A DNA stretch of 24,239 nt, from positions 1-24,239 of the IMG/VR virus record IMGVR_UViG_3300045119_000220; one strand, given 5' to 3'. Origin of the DNA: a virus. This document shows positions 13,274 to 20,507 of the stretch, piece after piece (the stretch's first letter is position 1; each line of letters begins with the position of its first letter). Both the position numbers and the translations under genes were made by a program. Under the pieces are notes generated by a model. The model ran no database searches, was not told where the DNA came from, and saw only the letters and a program-made list of their open reading frames with translations.

Positions 13274-14014
13274 TCAGTCGTCGTTTCGAGGGATCAGCGG
13301 GGAGCGGATGATCTCGTACCTGGAGAAGTTCTCGGGGGTCCTGGAGCCCCGGGTCAGGATGTCGCCCAGGGCCTTCGCGGTCGGCGGGATGATGAAGGCC
13401 ACCGAGGTCTCGTCCTCCTGGTTGGCCCGGGCGTGGTTGTAGCCGATCGCCATCGTGGATTGGTGCGGCACCTCGAAGCCGGTGCGCAGGGTGATCCGCT
13501 CAGGGACCCGGAGTTGGAACCGGTCCCCGGTGGCCCGGAACACGTAGTCACCCGAGCGGACCCGGAAGTCGATGGTGGACTCCACCGAGAGGTCCTGGGG
13601 GTTGGTGACGCCCCGGGGCTGCTTCTCCTCGTCCTCGTCGGCGTCGGAGAAGATCGCGGGCCGGATGATCTTGGCCTTGAAGCCGCCCTGGAAGGTGGTG
13701 CCGAAGCAGACCGGGCAGCGGTGCTCCTCGGGCTGGTTGTAGGCCTGGGCGATCTTGGACTTCACCGAGTCGCCCTGGGCGTAGCACTTGGTGCACCGGC
13801 CCACCAGGCCCTGCTCGTGGTCCCGGGCGTGCCACATCAGCACGAACATGGCGTACTCGCCCAGGGTCCACAGCGCCTGGTAGTGCCGCATCCGCTCCTG
13901 GTCGATCGCCCAGGGCTGCATGTCGCGGACGTAGTAGGACTGGGCCGTGGGGTGCTGCTGGGTCGGGTAGGTCCCGTACGGCTCCGGTCCGAACTCGGTC
14001 TGCGACATGCCCAT
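13274..14014 (-). CDS. Zinc-ribbon structural/connector protein
   Basis: Encodes 246 aa from the ATG at 14014, chosen over longer versions of the frame because it makes a TGATG overlap with the previous stop. Residues 74-103 carry a four-cysteine zinc ribbon (C74-x2-C77 and C100-P-x-C103), preceded by a helix with aromatic residues (YQALWTLGEYAMFVLMWHARDH, about 45-66). The C-terminal half is beta-rich (SVESTIDFRVRSGDYVFRATGDRFQLRVPERITLRTGFEVP, about 143-183). Gene order (small paralogues, this, membrane protein, ParB-like, neck) suggests a head-tail connector or other virion protein. The zinc site is well formed, so a structural metal is likely. I do not recognise a named family. Confidence 0.65.
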   Translation of the reverse strand: MGMSQTEFGPEPYGTYPTQQHPTAQSYYVRDMQPWAIDQERMRHYQALWTLGEYAMFVLMWHARDHEQGLVGRCTKCYAQGDSVKSKIAQAYNQPEEHRCPVCFGTTFQGGFKAKIIRPAIFSDADEDEEKQPRGVTNPQDLSVESTIDFRVRSGDYVFRATGDRFQLRVPERITLRTGFEVPHQSTMAIGYNHARANQEDETSVAFIIPPTAKALGDILTRGSRTPENFSRYEIIRSPLIPRNDD

Positions 14015-14328
14015 CACACCAGCATGCTCTGGACCTGGGACAGAATCTGGGAATCGGTGATCACGGCAGAGTCTGCGCCCGGGTCGTACGGCGGCGTGGC
14101 TGCGTCGTGGTCGTCCGGGTGGGTGTTCAGGGCGTACTCCCAGGCGTCGTCCCAGCCTGGGGCAGCAGCCCAGGTCCGGCGCCGCTCCAGGGTCCACCGG
14201 TCCGGGTCGTAGGGCCTCCCGGAGACCGTGTCGACGGTGTCCCCGACACCCTCACTGGCCGCACACTGGGCCACTCGGTGCTGCATGGACAGGCTGGACG
14301 CGATCGCGTCCTGGGTCAGGTAACTCAC
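14014..14328 (-). CDS. Small structural-cluster protein, paralogue B
   Basis: Encodes 104 aa from the GTG at 14328 (GAGGAG six bases upstream), reading (M)-S-Y-L-T-Q-D-A-I-A-S-S. It is clearly related to the neighbouring 96-aa protein. Both start with a helix ending in a related pattern (here ASSLSMQHRVAQCAASEGV), have a middle W-D-x-x-W segment (GWDDAWEYAL), and end with V-I-T-D followed by a final helix (ILSQVQSML). The centre is acidic and rich in Pro and Asp. Function unknown. Similar small proteins occur in actinophage structural operons; a role as a connector, decoration or assembly factor is possible. The stop overlaps the next start (TGATG). Confidence 0.7.
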   Translation of the reverse strand: MSYLTQDAIASSLSMQHRVAQCAASEGVGDTVDTVSGRPYDPDRWTLERRRTWAAAPGWDDAWEYALNTHPDDHDAATPPYDPGADSAVITDSQILSQVQSMLV

Positions 14329-14350
14329 GGTGGTCTCCTCGGTGTGGGCT

Positions 14351-14641
14351 CTACGGCTCAAGCGACTGTAGATGTGTGATCCGCTCCTTCACCGCCCGGG
14401 AGATGATCGCATCGGTGATCACGTCGGGGCGCTCGCCGGTGTCGGGGTTGAAGGTGGGGTTGTAGTTGAAGTTGGCGTCGGACCAGCGAGCGTCCCACTC
14501 GTCGTCGACCGCGAGGTACCAGATCTGGTCGCGTACCCACTGGTCCGGGGCGAGGACCCCCTCCTCTGCCGCACTGGCGGTGATCCGCTTCTGGAGGCTC
14601 TCTGAGGCGACCATCTCGCGGGATGAGTTGTAGTTGGTCAT
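14351..14641 (-). CDS. Small structural-cluster protein, paralogue A
   Basis: Encodes 96 aa from the ATG at 14641 with a strong AGAAGGAG site. A longer frame upstream has no support and would cross the mini-ORF. The shared pattern with the downstream paralogue is a helix at about 13-30 (ASESLQKRITASAAEEGV), D-E-W-D-A-R-W in the middle, D-T-G-E-R-P-D-V-I-T-D near 73-83, and a closing helix (IISRAVKERITHLQ). Mostly helical and acidic, with no membrane segment or catalytic motif. The pair probably arose by tandem duplication, followed by strong divergence. Confidence 0.7.
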   Translation of the reverse strand: MTNYNSSREMVASESLQKRITASAAEEGVLAPDQWVRDQIWYLAVDDEWDARWSDANFNYNPTFNPDTGERPDVITDAIISRAVKERITHLQSLEP

Positions 14642-14667
14642 CGTTGCTCCTTCTGGTGGGTGGTCAT
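14638..14667 (-). CDS. Nine-codon coupling mini-ORF
   Basis: Reads M-T-T-H-Q-K-E-Q-R. The start makes a TGATG overlap with the fibre stop, and the TGA overlaps the ATG of the next gene (ATGA), so the gap is filled exactly. The ribosome-binding site of the next gene lies inside it. This is consistent with translational relay from the fibre gene to the small paralogues; it could also be chance. Confidence 0.35.
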   Translation of the reverse strand: MTTHQKEQR

Positions 14668-16787
14668 CACAGTTCGGCAGAGAAGTCCAAGTAGGCCCCG
14701 GCAACCGCTGCCCGAAGCCAGGCTGAGCCGCCTACCGGAGCACCGATGGCCGCAGCCGTGGTGAAGGCCAACTCGACCACATCCGTGTTCCGCTCCATCT
14801 GCAAGAGAGAGGTCGGAGCAGCATTACCGCTTCCGCCGTAGACAAAGAAGGTGGTCCCAGCCGAGGACCCGAAGGTCGGCGGGACACGCATCGGCACAGG
14901 AAGCCGGAAGGGTGCGTAGAAGGAGGTAGCGGTCCAGGCAGTACCTATCGCAGCCGCCGTGTAGGTGGTGGTACCGACCCAGCGGTAGAAGTACCGCTGA
15001 CACCAGGCGAGTTGCTGCTGGACGGGAATCCGCTCGAAGTTCGTCGCGGTCGGCCCCTCCTCCAACTGGACGTCGGCCAGGTGCACCGTCCAGTTCTGGA
15101 TGCCGATGTTGGACGCCCGAGCCGCCTGCGTCGACCCCGCCGAGAGCCAGAAGTTGATGGCCACCCACTCGCTCCCGCTGGTCCCCAGCGTCTTTCCGGA
15201 CACCGCAGGGACCGTGAAGGTCGTGCTGTACTTCGACCACCCGGTGGTGACCTGGATGGGAATCACCGCCGCGAACACAGCAGCAGACGGTGAGCCTCCG
15301 GTGCCGAAGTTCTGCTGGACCTCGATTCCGATCTTGTTCGCGACGCTCCCGTAGGCCCAGAACGACAGGGTGACCTGCTTGCCCGCGAGGGTACGCACAT
15401 CCTCGATCACGCTCTGGAGGACTACGTAGTCACCGGCAGCAGCCGTGTTGGTGACCGCACACTGCGCCTCGTACCTCGCGCCGCCGATGGTGGCTGAGTC
15501 AGTCAGAGAGAGCGTGTTCCGGGTCACGTTGATGAGGTTGAGCGCCGAGACGGCGACTAACCAGCCGTCCAGACCGTAGCCCGTGTTGAACGGTCCGTTC
15601 CCGCGCTGTGCGACCGAGAAGTCCCCGTTGCGCAGCGCGTTGCGGAAGCCGGTCGACCCGATGACTCCGCCGCCACCGCCACTCGACCCGGTGCTGGCGA
15701 TGCCGGTGCCCTCGACGGTGAGCAGGATGCCAGCGTGCCCGCCGCCGTAGTTGTTGTAGATGCTCAACTGGCCGTTGACGACGCCGAGGCTCCGCCACCC
15801 CAGTTTGTACGTCTTGACCGTGCCAGGTGTCAGACCCCGCACGGGCATGGAGACGGTCGTTCTCTCATACCGTGGCCCGGCACCGATGGTGGCGACCGCG
15901 ACGGTCGTGGTCCCTTCACGCACCGTCATCTCGTAGACCCCGGTGCCGGTGAACTCCATCAGCCCAGTGGCCGAGAAGATGATCTCCCCGGAGGAGGGCA
16001 CCGTGAACGTGATGGCCGCATTCGCGGCATCGACGTCGGTGTCAACCCCGGTGGTCGGTGCGACGTACTGGGTGCCGGTCGTGACCTCCTTGAACCCGAG
16101 GAGAGAACTCGTGGTGTCAGCAAGCGCCTTGATGATGAAGGTGACCGCGAGAGTGGGGTGATGCATGGGGACGGTCGTCTGCGTACCGGCCTCAGCCGAG
16201 CCGTAGGCGTTCGAGGTGAAGATCGTGGTGTCCGTACGGAAGTTGACGTCGTTGCCAGACACGCCCCGAGCGAAACGGTCGTTGACACCACCTATCCCAG
16301 CAGTCCCGGAGGGAGCGCCGTGCGCGTGCTTCGGCAACTGCTGCGCAGTCAGCGTGGTCATCTCGTTGCCCCACTTGGTAGCGAGGCCGAAGTTGAGAGC
16401 GGTGCCCTGAGTCGGAACCACTGCACCGACGCCGATCGGAGAGCGCGCCTGGAAGTCAGGCAGGAAGTACGTCGTCCCTGAGTGGGTGCCGAAGGTGTCC
16501 CCCAGAGCCACCGCCAGGTCCGGGTAGGTCGTGGACAGGAACGTGCCACCGTTGCAGATCAGGTAGCCGCCCGGTGGTGTGGCTCCACCCCACATGCTGA
16601 TCGTGCCGACCGGACCGCTGCCGCCGCCGCCACCAGCCCCGGAACCCACGACCGTCTCCACACCCGCCGCATTCAGGGTGTACAACTTCCCGTCACTGGT
16701 CTTGGCGTACAGCCGGACCGCGTCGGAGACCGGGACCGCAGGGGTCGCCGCGACCGAGCGCAGGTCGACGGCTCCATAGGTCCTCAC
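14667..16787 (-). CDS. Tail fibre: collar, C1q-like and carbohydrate-binding-like domains
   Basis: Encodes 706 aa from a GTG in a GTGA overlap with the previous fibre gene; the frame is open further up but only as a shadow of that gene. Order: short adaptor 1-48 (VRLYAKTSDGKLYTLNAAGVE), glycine linker, phage tail collar domain about 58-220 (GTISMWGGATPPGGYLICNG, SPIGVG, LPKHAHG), jelly-roll or C1q/TNF-like region about 238-362, glycine linker, then FRNALRNGDFSVAQRG at 381-396 beginning a carbohydrate-binding-like domain to about 585 that ends VQLEEGPTATNFER. The CQRYFYRW motif at 596-603 and a final beta domain follow. This last combination is common at the tips of phage fibres. It probably binds surface sugars. 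It lacks an obvious virion-anchoring N-terminus. Confidence 0.82.
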   Translation of the reverse strand: MRTYGAVDLRSVAATPAVPVSDAVRLYAKTSDGKLYTLNAAGVETVVGSGAGGGGGSGPVGTISMWGGATPPGGYLICNGGTFLSTTYPDLAVALGDTFGTHSGTTYFLPDFQARSPIGVGAVVPTQGTALNFGLATKWGNEMTTLTAQQLPKHAHGAPSGTAGIGGVNDRFARGVSGNDVNFRTDTTIFTSNAYGSAEAGTQTTVPMHHPTLAVTFIIKALADTTSSLLGFKEVTTGTQYVAPTTGVDTDVDAANAAITFTVPSSGEIIFSATGLMEFTGTGVYEMTVREGTTTVAVATIGAGPRYERTTVSMPVRGLTPGTVKTYKLGWRSLGVVNGQLSIYNNYGGGHAGILLTVEGTGIASTGSSGGGGGVIGSTGFRNALRNGDFSVAQRGNGPFNTGYGLDGWLVAVSALNLINVTRNTLSLTDSATIGGARYEAQCAVTNTAAAGDYVVLQSVIEDVRTLAGKQVTLSFWAYGSVANKIGIEVQQNFGTGGSPSAAVFAAVIPIQVTTGWSKYSTTFTVPAVSGKTLGTSGSEWVAINFWLSAGSTQAARASNIGIQNWTVHLADVQLEEGPTATNFERIPVQQQLAWCQRYFYRWVGTTTYTAAAIGTAWTATSFYAPFRLPVPMRVPPTFGSSAGTTFFVYGGSGNAAPTSLLQMERNTDVVELAFTTAAAIGAPVGGSAWLRAAVAGAYLDFSAEL

Positions 16788-18442
16788 TTCTTCACCACCG
16801 CCGTCAAGAAGTTCGTTGCCACATCGCTGTGCGAGCGCAGCGCGACGGTGTTCAAGTCCACGACCTTCCAGTCCACGTTGACGTTCTCCTTGCTGGCCGC
16901 CTCCTTGACCCACACGCCGACATCCTCGGTGCCCAGCGAATGCGTGATGTTGAGCCACGTCCCAGCGGTCATCGCAGGCACGGGGACCGTGTACGACGCC
17001 GCCCCACTGACCGTCGGGTCGGAAGACTGCACCGCCCGGATGATGAAGTTGATGCCCAGAATCGTGTGGGTGACGTTGGCGGGAGAGCCGCCACCGATGT
17101 ACGTCGTGGGAACGCCAGACGAACCGGCGCTGTTGCTCCACTGCACGATGGTGGTCCCGTTCGCCCAGAACGGGCCACCCGCTTGCGTACCACCGTTGGT
17201 GACATTCTGGATGTGGGCGTGAGAGGGCATCTCAGCGACAGTCTGGGTGTGCCTGCTCTCACCGAACTTCTGACCGAGCGAGAAGGCGTACCCGGAGCCG
17301 TCATCCGGTGAGGGTGTGCCGGTACCGATCGGTGAGCGTCCCCGAAAGTCCGGCAGGTAGTAGTTGGTCCCGGAGTGGGTGCCGTAGGTGTCGCCGAGCA
17401 GCGTCGCCAGATCCGGGTAGGTCACCGAGGAGAACGTGCTGCCGTTGCAGATCAGGTATCCAGCCGGAGGTGTGGTGACAGGCCACATGTCGATCGTGCC
17501 GACCGGAGCCCCTCCGCCACCACTACCGATGGGCTTCCAGGCGCCACCACTCAGGATGTAGGTGGCTCCGGTGTCGGACTCGTAGATGATGTGGCCGTCG
17601 GACAGGCCGAACAGGCCCGGTCGGGTGGTCGAGGTGCAGAGCGTCTTGTTGTCGAGCGGTTGCCACTGCGCGGTGTCCCAGGCCTGCATGACCTTGTTGG
17701 TCTGGTTGTGGAACAGGTGACCTGCACCGGTTGGGTTCGGCGCCTGCAACGACCCGGCCTGATCGACGAAGGTGGCGACACGCCATGCCTGGGCGTCGGT
17801 TCCCAGCGTGGTGACCACCTGCAACTGGGTCATCATGTGGAACCGCCAGGCGTTTCCCTCGGTGATCTTCACCCATGAGCCACGCGCCACGGCTGCTGCG
17901 GTGTTGGCGTCGGAAGCACGCGCCCAAGCCCCGGCAGCCACCACGTAGATGCCGTTGTCGGCTGTGGTGGTCTGGTTGCGCACCAACACCCGATCACCGG
18001 CGACCAGGGCGACACCGTCGACGGTCTGGGTGCCGGACAGGGTGATGTTCGCGGTAGTCGCCGCTCGGACCGTTGCTCGCTGCAACGAGTCACCACCTCG
18101 ACTGTCTACATAGTCCTTGGTGGTGTAGTGAGTGGGATCTGTGGGCGGCTGTCCCGAGATCGGGTGGTTAGCCAGGATGCTGTAGCCAGGACCCTGAGAA
18201 CTGAGTCGGAGGGTCCCGTAGTCACCTGAGATCTTCGCGCCGTTCCAACTGATCGGGACGTCAGAATCGAAGTACAGGACCCCGGTCATGTAGTCGCCCG
18301 TGGTATTGACATAGAGCGAGTCCGCAGTCGCCTGGCTCAGGCCACCACCTGCCTTGCTGTCGACGTACTGCTTGGTGGCAGCCTCCATCGCTGCTACCGG
18401 ATCAGCCGGTAGCACGACGGGGGTCAGGAACTTCTTGCTCAC
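16784..18442 (-). CDS. Tail fibre with phage tail collar domain
   Basis: Encodes 552 aa from a GTG overlapping the upstream stop (GTGA). It begins M-S-K-K-F-L-T, like the M-A-R-K-F-L-T of the fibre upstream, and has AATKQYVDSK near 21-30 and TTKDYVD near 107-113, the N-K-Q-Y-V-D type segments seen in many fibres. A beta repeat domain at about 122-225 (VDGVALVAGDRVLVRNQTT, DNGIYVV) is also present in the upstream gene. The tail collar domain is at about 313-470 (GTIDMWPVTTPPAGYLICNG, DFRGRSPIGTG, MPSHAH). The last 75 residues form a beta domain related to the ends of two other fibres here. The collar motif closely matches that of the next gene. Likely receptor-binding or fibre shaft protein. 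Confidence 0.85.
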   Translation of the reverse strand: MSKKFLTPVVLPADPVAAMEAATKQYVDSKAGGGLSQATADSLYVNTTGDYMTGVLYFDSDVPISWNGAKISGDYGTLRLSSQGPGYSILANHPISGQPPTDPTHYTTKDYVDSRGGDSLQRATVRAATTANITLSGTQTVDGVALVAGDRVLVRNQTTTADNGIYVVAAGAWARASDANTAAAVARGSWVKITEGNAWRFHMMTQLQVVTTLGTDAQAWRVATFVDQAGSLQAPNPTGAGHLFHNQTNKVMQAWDTAQWQPLDNKTLCTSTTRPGLFGLSDGHIIYESDTGATYILSGGAWKPIGSGGGGAPVGTIDMWPVTTPPAGYLICNGSTFSSVTYPDLATLLGDTYGTHSGTNYYLPDFRGRSPIGTGTPSPDDGSGYAFSLGQKFGESRHTQTVAEMPSHAHIQNVTNGGTQAGGPFWANGTTIVQWSNSAGSSGVPTTYIGGGSPANVTHTILGINFIIRAVQSSDPTVSGAASYTVPVPAMTAGTWLNITHSLGTEDVGVWVKEAASKENVNVDWKVVDLNTVALRSHSDVATNFLTAVVKK

Positions 18443-20205
18443 CCAGTGACCACGATCCTGTGCTCGCCAGCCGCAGTCGCCACGTTGAAGCGGACGGTCA
18501 CATTGTTGGCGTCGGTACGCTCCACGTCGCAGTCGACAGTGTCCCAGGGCGTGGTGTTGCGGTAGACGTTGACGATGACGTCACGAGTGTTGAAGGCGTG
18601 GTTGACCACGGTGGACGTGGCAGCCGCTGTGGATGCCGAGATGACCCGGACGCTGGCTGTGTGCGTGTGATCGGACTTCGCTGCGGTGACCGCCGACCCG
18701 GTGCCCGCGTAGTTCACGCTCAGCAGGTCAGCGGCTGCGGTCAGCGATCCATCGGTGACGACGTTGATGGTCTGCCCGACCTGGGTCAGGCCGTTGCCTG
18801 CGTTGACCGAGCCCATGGAGGAGAACTGGGTCCAGGTGATCGCGGTGGTGCCCAGGGTGCCGCCCTGGTCGGCGGTGCAGACCCAGCCGGTCTCGGCCTG
18901 GTTGGAGCCCTGCTCGACAAACACGAACGCACCCGGAAACTCTGCCCAGGTGTCCAGGTCGGTCGCACGAACCCAAGTACCGTTAGAGCCCGATCCGACT
19001 GTCTGAACCGTGTAGATGCCGTTCTGCGACATGGTCGTTTGGTCTTTGACCAGCACCCGGTCGTTGACGACCAACGCGATGCCGTCGAGGGTCAACGGAG
19101 TACCAGTCGCCAGGTTGGCAATGTTTCCGGTGGTAGCCGCATGCACCGACTGCTTGGCGTCCAGGCCCTGAGCCACACCGTCGACGTACTGCTTGTTCGC
19201 AGCATCGGTGGTGGCGATCGGGGTCAGCACGTTGCGCACCAACTGACCGTTCATGTCGACGCTGTTGATCGCGACGTTGATCATGTCCAGGGTCCAGTTG
19301 CCGGGGATCGCCTGGCCCCCCAGGTTCCCTAGTGTGCGCATCGACGGGGTGGCGTTCGCACCGTCCTTGTTGGCCGCCGCGATGTCACCGTGGACGATCG
19401 TGCCGTCCAGGATCGCGGCGCTGGTGACCTTCCCTACCCCGATGGTCGGGTTGGGGTAGGTGCCAGTCAGGTCGCCACCGGCTGCACCAGAGGGAGCCCG
19501 TGCGTCGGTGAACCGGCTGTCGGCACCGGACGCGGCCTGGGTGGCTCCGGTGCCGATCGTGCGCAGCGACGGGACCGCGACGGCGCCGTCCTTGTTGGCG
19601 GCGTTCACGTCGGCGTCGGTGATGGTGCCGTCGAGGATGTGGTTGGAGGTGACCTTGCCCGCAGCGATCGTGGGGTTCGGGTAGGTGCCGGTCAGGTCTC
19701 CACCAGCCGCGCCGGAGGGGGGCAGTGTCGTGGGGAGCACCCCGGGTGCCAGGTCGCCAGCCACGATCGTGCCGTCGGCGATGTGGCTGGAGGTGACCTT
19801 CCCGACCCCGAAGTTCGGGTTGGGGTAGGTGCCGATCAGGTCGCCGCCAGCCGGACCACCCGGCAGGGCGGTGATCGAGGTGTGGGCGGCGTTGTCGTGG
19901 AGGGGGTTGCCGTGCTTGTGGTCGTTGCGGGCCACCGTGCCCCCGGCGCCGTCCGAGGCAACACCGCCGAACGTGGTCTCTGAGGAGACCGCCCCGAACC
20001 CCGGGAACGCCGAGGACCCGCCCGCCGCACTGATCCAGGACGGCGTACCGCCGCCCACCTTGCACCAGTAGAGGGTGCTGTCGGTGGTGTTGAAGTACAA
20101 CTGGCCGACGACCGGGTTGGCCGGTGCACCGGTCAGGTTCTGGACGACGGCGTTCTGGACCTCGTTCTTCCCCATGTCCAGGTGGGTCAGGAACTTCCGT
20201 GCCAT
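18439..20205 (-). CDS. Repeat-containing tail fibre protein
   Basis: Encodes 588 aa from the ATG at 20205; GAGGAG eight bases upstream overlaps the previous stop TAG. The N-terminus MARKFLTHLDMGKNEVQNAVVQNL and GQLYFNTTDSTLYWC near 34-48 are typical of actinophage minor tail proteins. Three copies of a GGDLxGTYPNPxxxxGKVTSxxIxDGTI repeat lie at about 117-149, 165-197 and 239-271. Then ATTDAANKQYVDG near 331-343 introduces a beta repeat domain (LDGIALVVNDRVLVKDQTT, NGIYTVQT) shared with the downstream fibre. The SDHTHT stretch and a beta domain to the end (VVNHAFNTRDVIVNVYRN) close the protein. It is probably a trimeric fibre, with the repeats forming the shaft. The receptor is unknown. Confidence 0.82.
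   Translation of the reverse strand: MARKFLTHLDMGKNEVQNAVVQNLTGAPANPVVGQLYFNTTDSTLYWCKVGGGTPSWISAAGGSSAFPGFGAVSSETTFGGVASDGAGGTVARNDHKHGNPLHDNAAHTSITALPGGPAGGDLIGTYPNPNFGVGKVTSSHIADGTIVAGDLAPGVLPTTLPPSGAAGGDLTGTYPNPTIAAGKVTSNHILDGTITDADVNAANKDGAVAVPSLRTIGTGATQAASGADSRFTDARAPSGAAGGDLTGTYPNPTIGVGKVTSAAILDGTIVHGDIAAANKDGANATPSMRTLGNLGGQAIPGNWTLDMINVAINSVDMNGQLVRNVLTPIATTDAANKQYVDGVAQGLDAKQSVHAATTGNIANLATGTPLTLDGIALVVNDRVLVKDQTTMSQNGIYTVQTVGSGSNGTWVRATDLDTWAEFPGAFVFVEQGSNQAETGWVCTADQGGTLGTTAITWTQFSSMGSVNAGNGLTQVGQTINVVTDGSLTAAADLLSVNYAGTGSAVTAAKSDHTHTASVRVISASTAAATSTVVNHAFNTRDVIVNVYRNTTPWDTVDCDVERTDANNVTVRFNVATAAGEHRIVVTG
19393..19857 (-). repeat. Three in-frame fibre repeats (GTYPNP type)
   Basis: Three in-frame units of about 33 aa lie within the 588-aa fibre gene at residues 117-149, 165-197 and 239-271. 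They are separated by spacers of 15 and 41 residues. Each has GGDL-x-GTYPNP followed by G-K-V-T-S and D-G-T-I. The second and third are more alike than the first. Confidence 0.85.
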
Positions 20206-20216
20206 CGTGTGCTCCT

Positions 20217-20507
20217 CTAACTGAGGTAGGCGACGCCGCTGAATGCGCCGGAGAAGTCGAGGTTGAGTGAGTTGGAGTTGGTGTAGACGATCTCGCCCTC
20301 GACGATCGAGCCCGCCGAGTCGATGACGATGATGTTGGGGTTGAACCCGAGGTTGTGGTCGACCACCCAGTGCGCCGAGGCCGGTCCCTGGTGGTGGGTG
20401 TACACGGCACCTGCTGGACCAGGTGGTCCAGGCGGACCCGGCTCACCTGGAGGTCCGGTGGAGATGTACTCCCAGCCACTGGCGGTCTTGACCTTCGCGG
20501 CACCCAT
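20217..20507 (-). CDS. Short collagen-like/beta-domain fibre protein
   Basis: Encodes 96 aa from an ATG in a TGATG overlap with the lectin gene. Residues about 18-33 form a short collagen-like run ([16 protein letters not shown]). Residues about 40-96 form a compact beta domain (SAHWVVDHNLGFNPNIIVIDSAG, IVEGEIVYTNSNSLNLDFS, GVAYLS) of a type often found at the C-terminal ends of phage fibres. It may trimerise as a small fibre tip or act as a cap or chaperone for the neighbouring fibres. A longer open frame upstream is only a shadow of the lectin gene. Confidence 0.78.
   Translation of the reverse strand: MGAAKVKTASGWEYISTGPPGEPGPPGPPGPAGAVYTHHQGPASAHWVVDHNLGFNPNIIVIDSAGSIVEGEIVYTNSNSLNLDFSGAFSGVAYLS

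Noticed and set aside
14667-17141. 824-aa version of the second collar fibre
   Set aside because: The extra 118 residues are an Arg/His/Gly-rich shadow of the preceding fibre gene; the GTGA overlap at 16787 gives a normal start.
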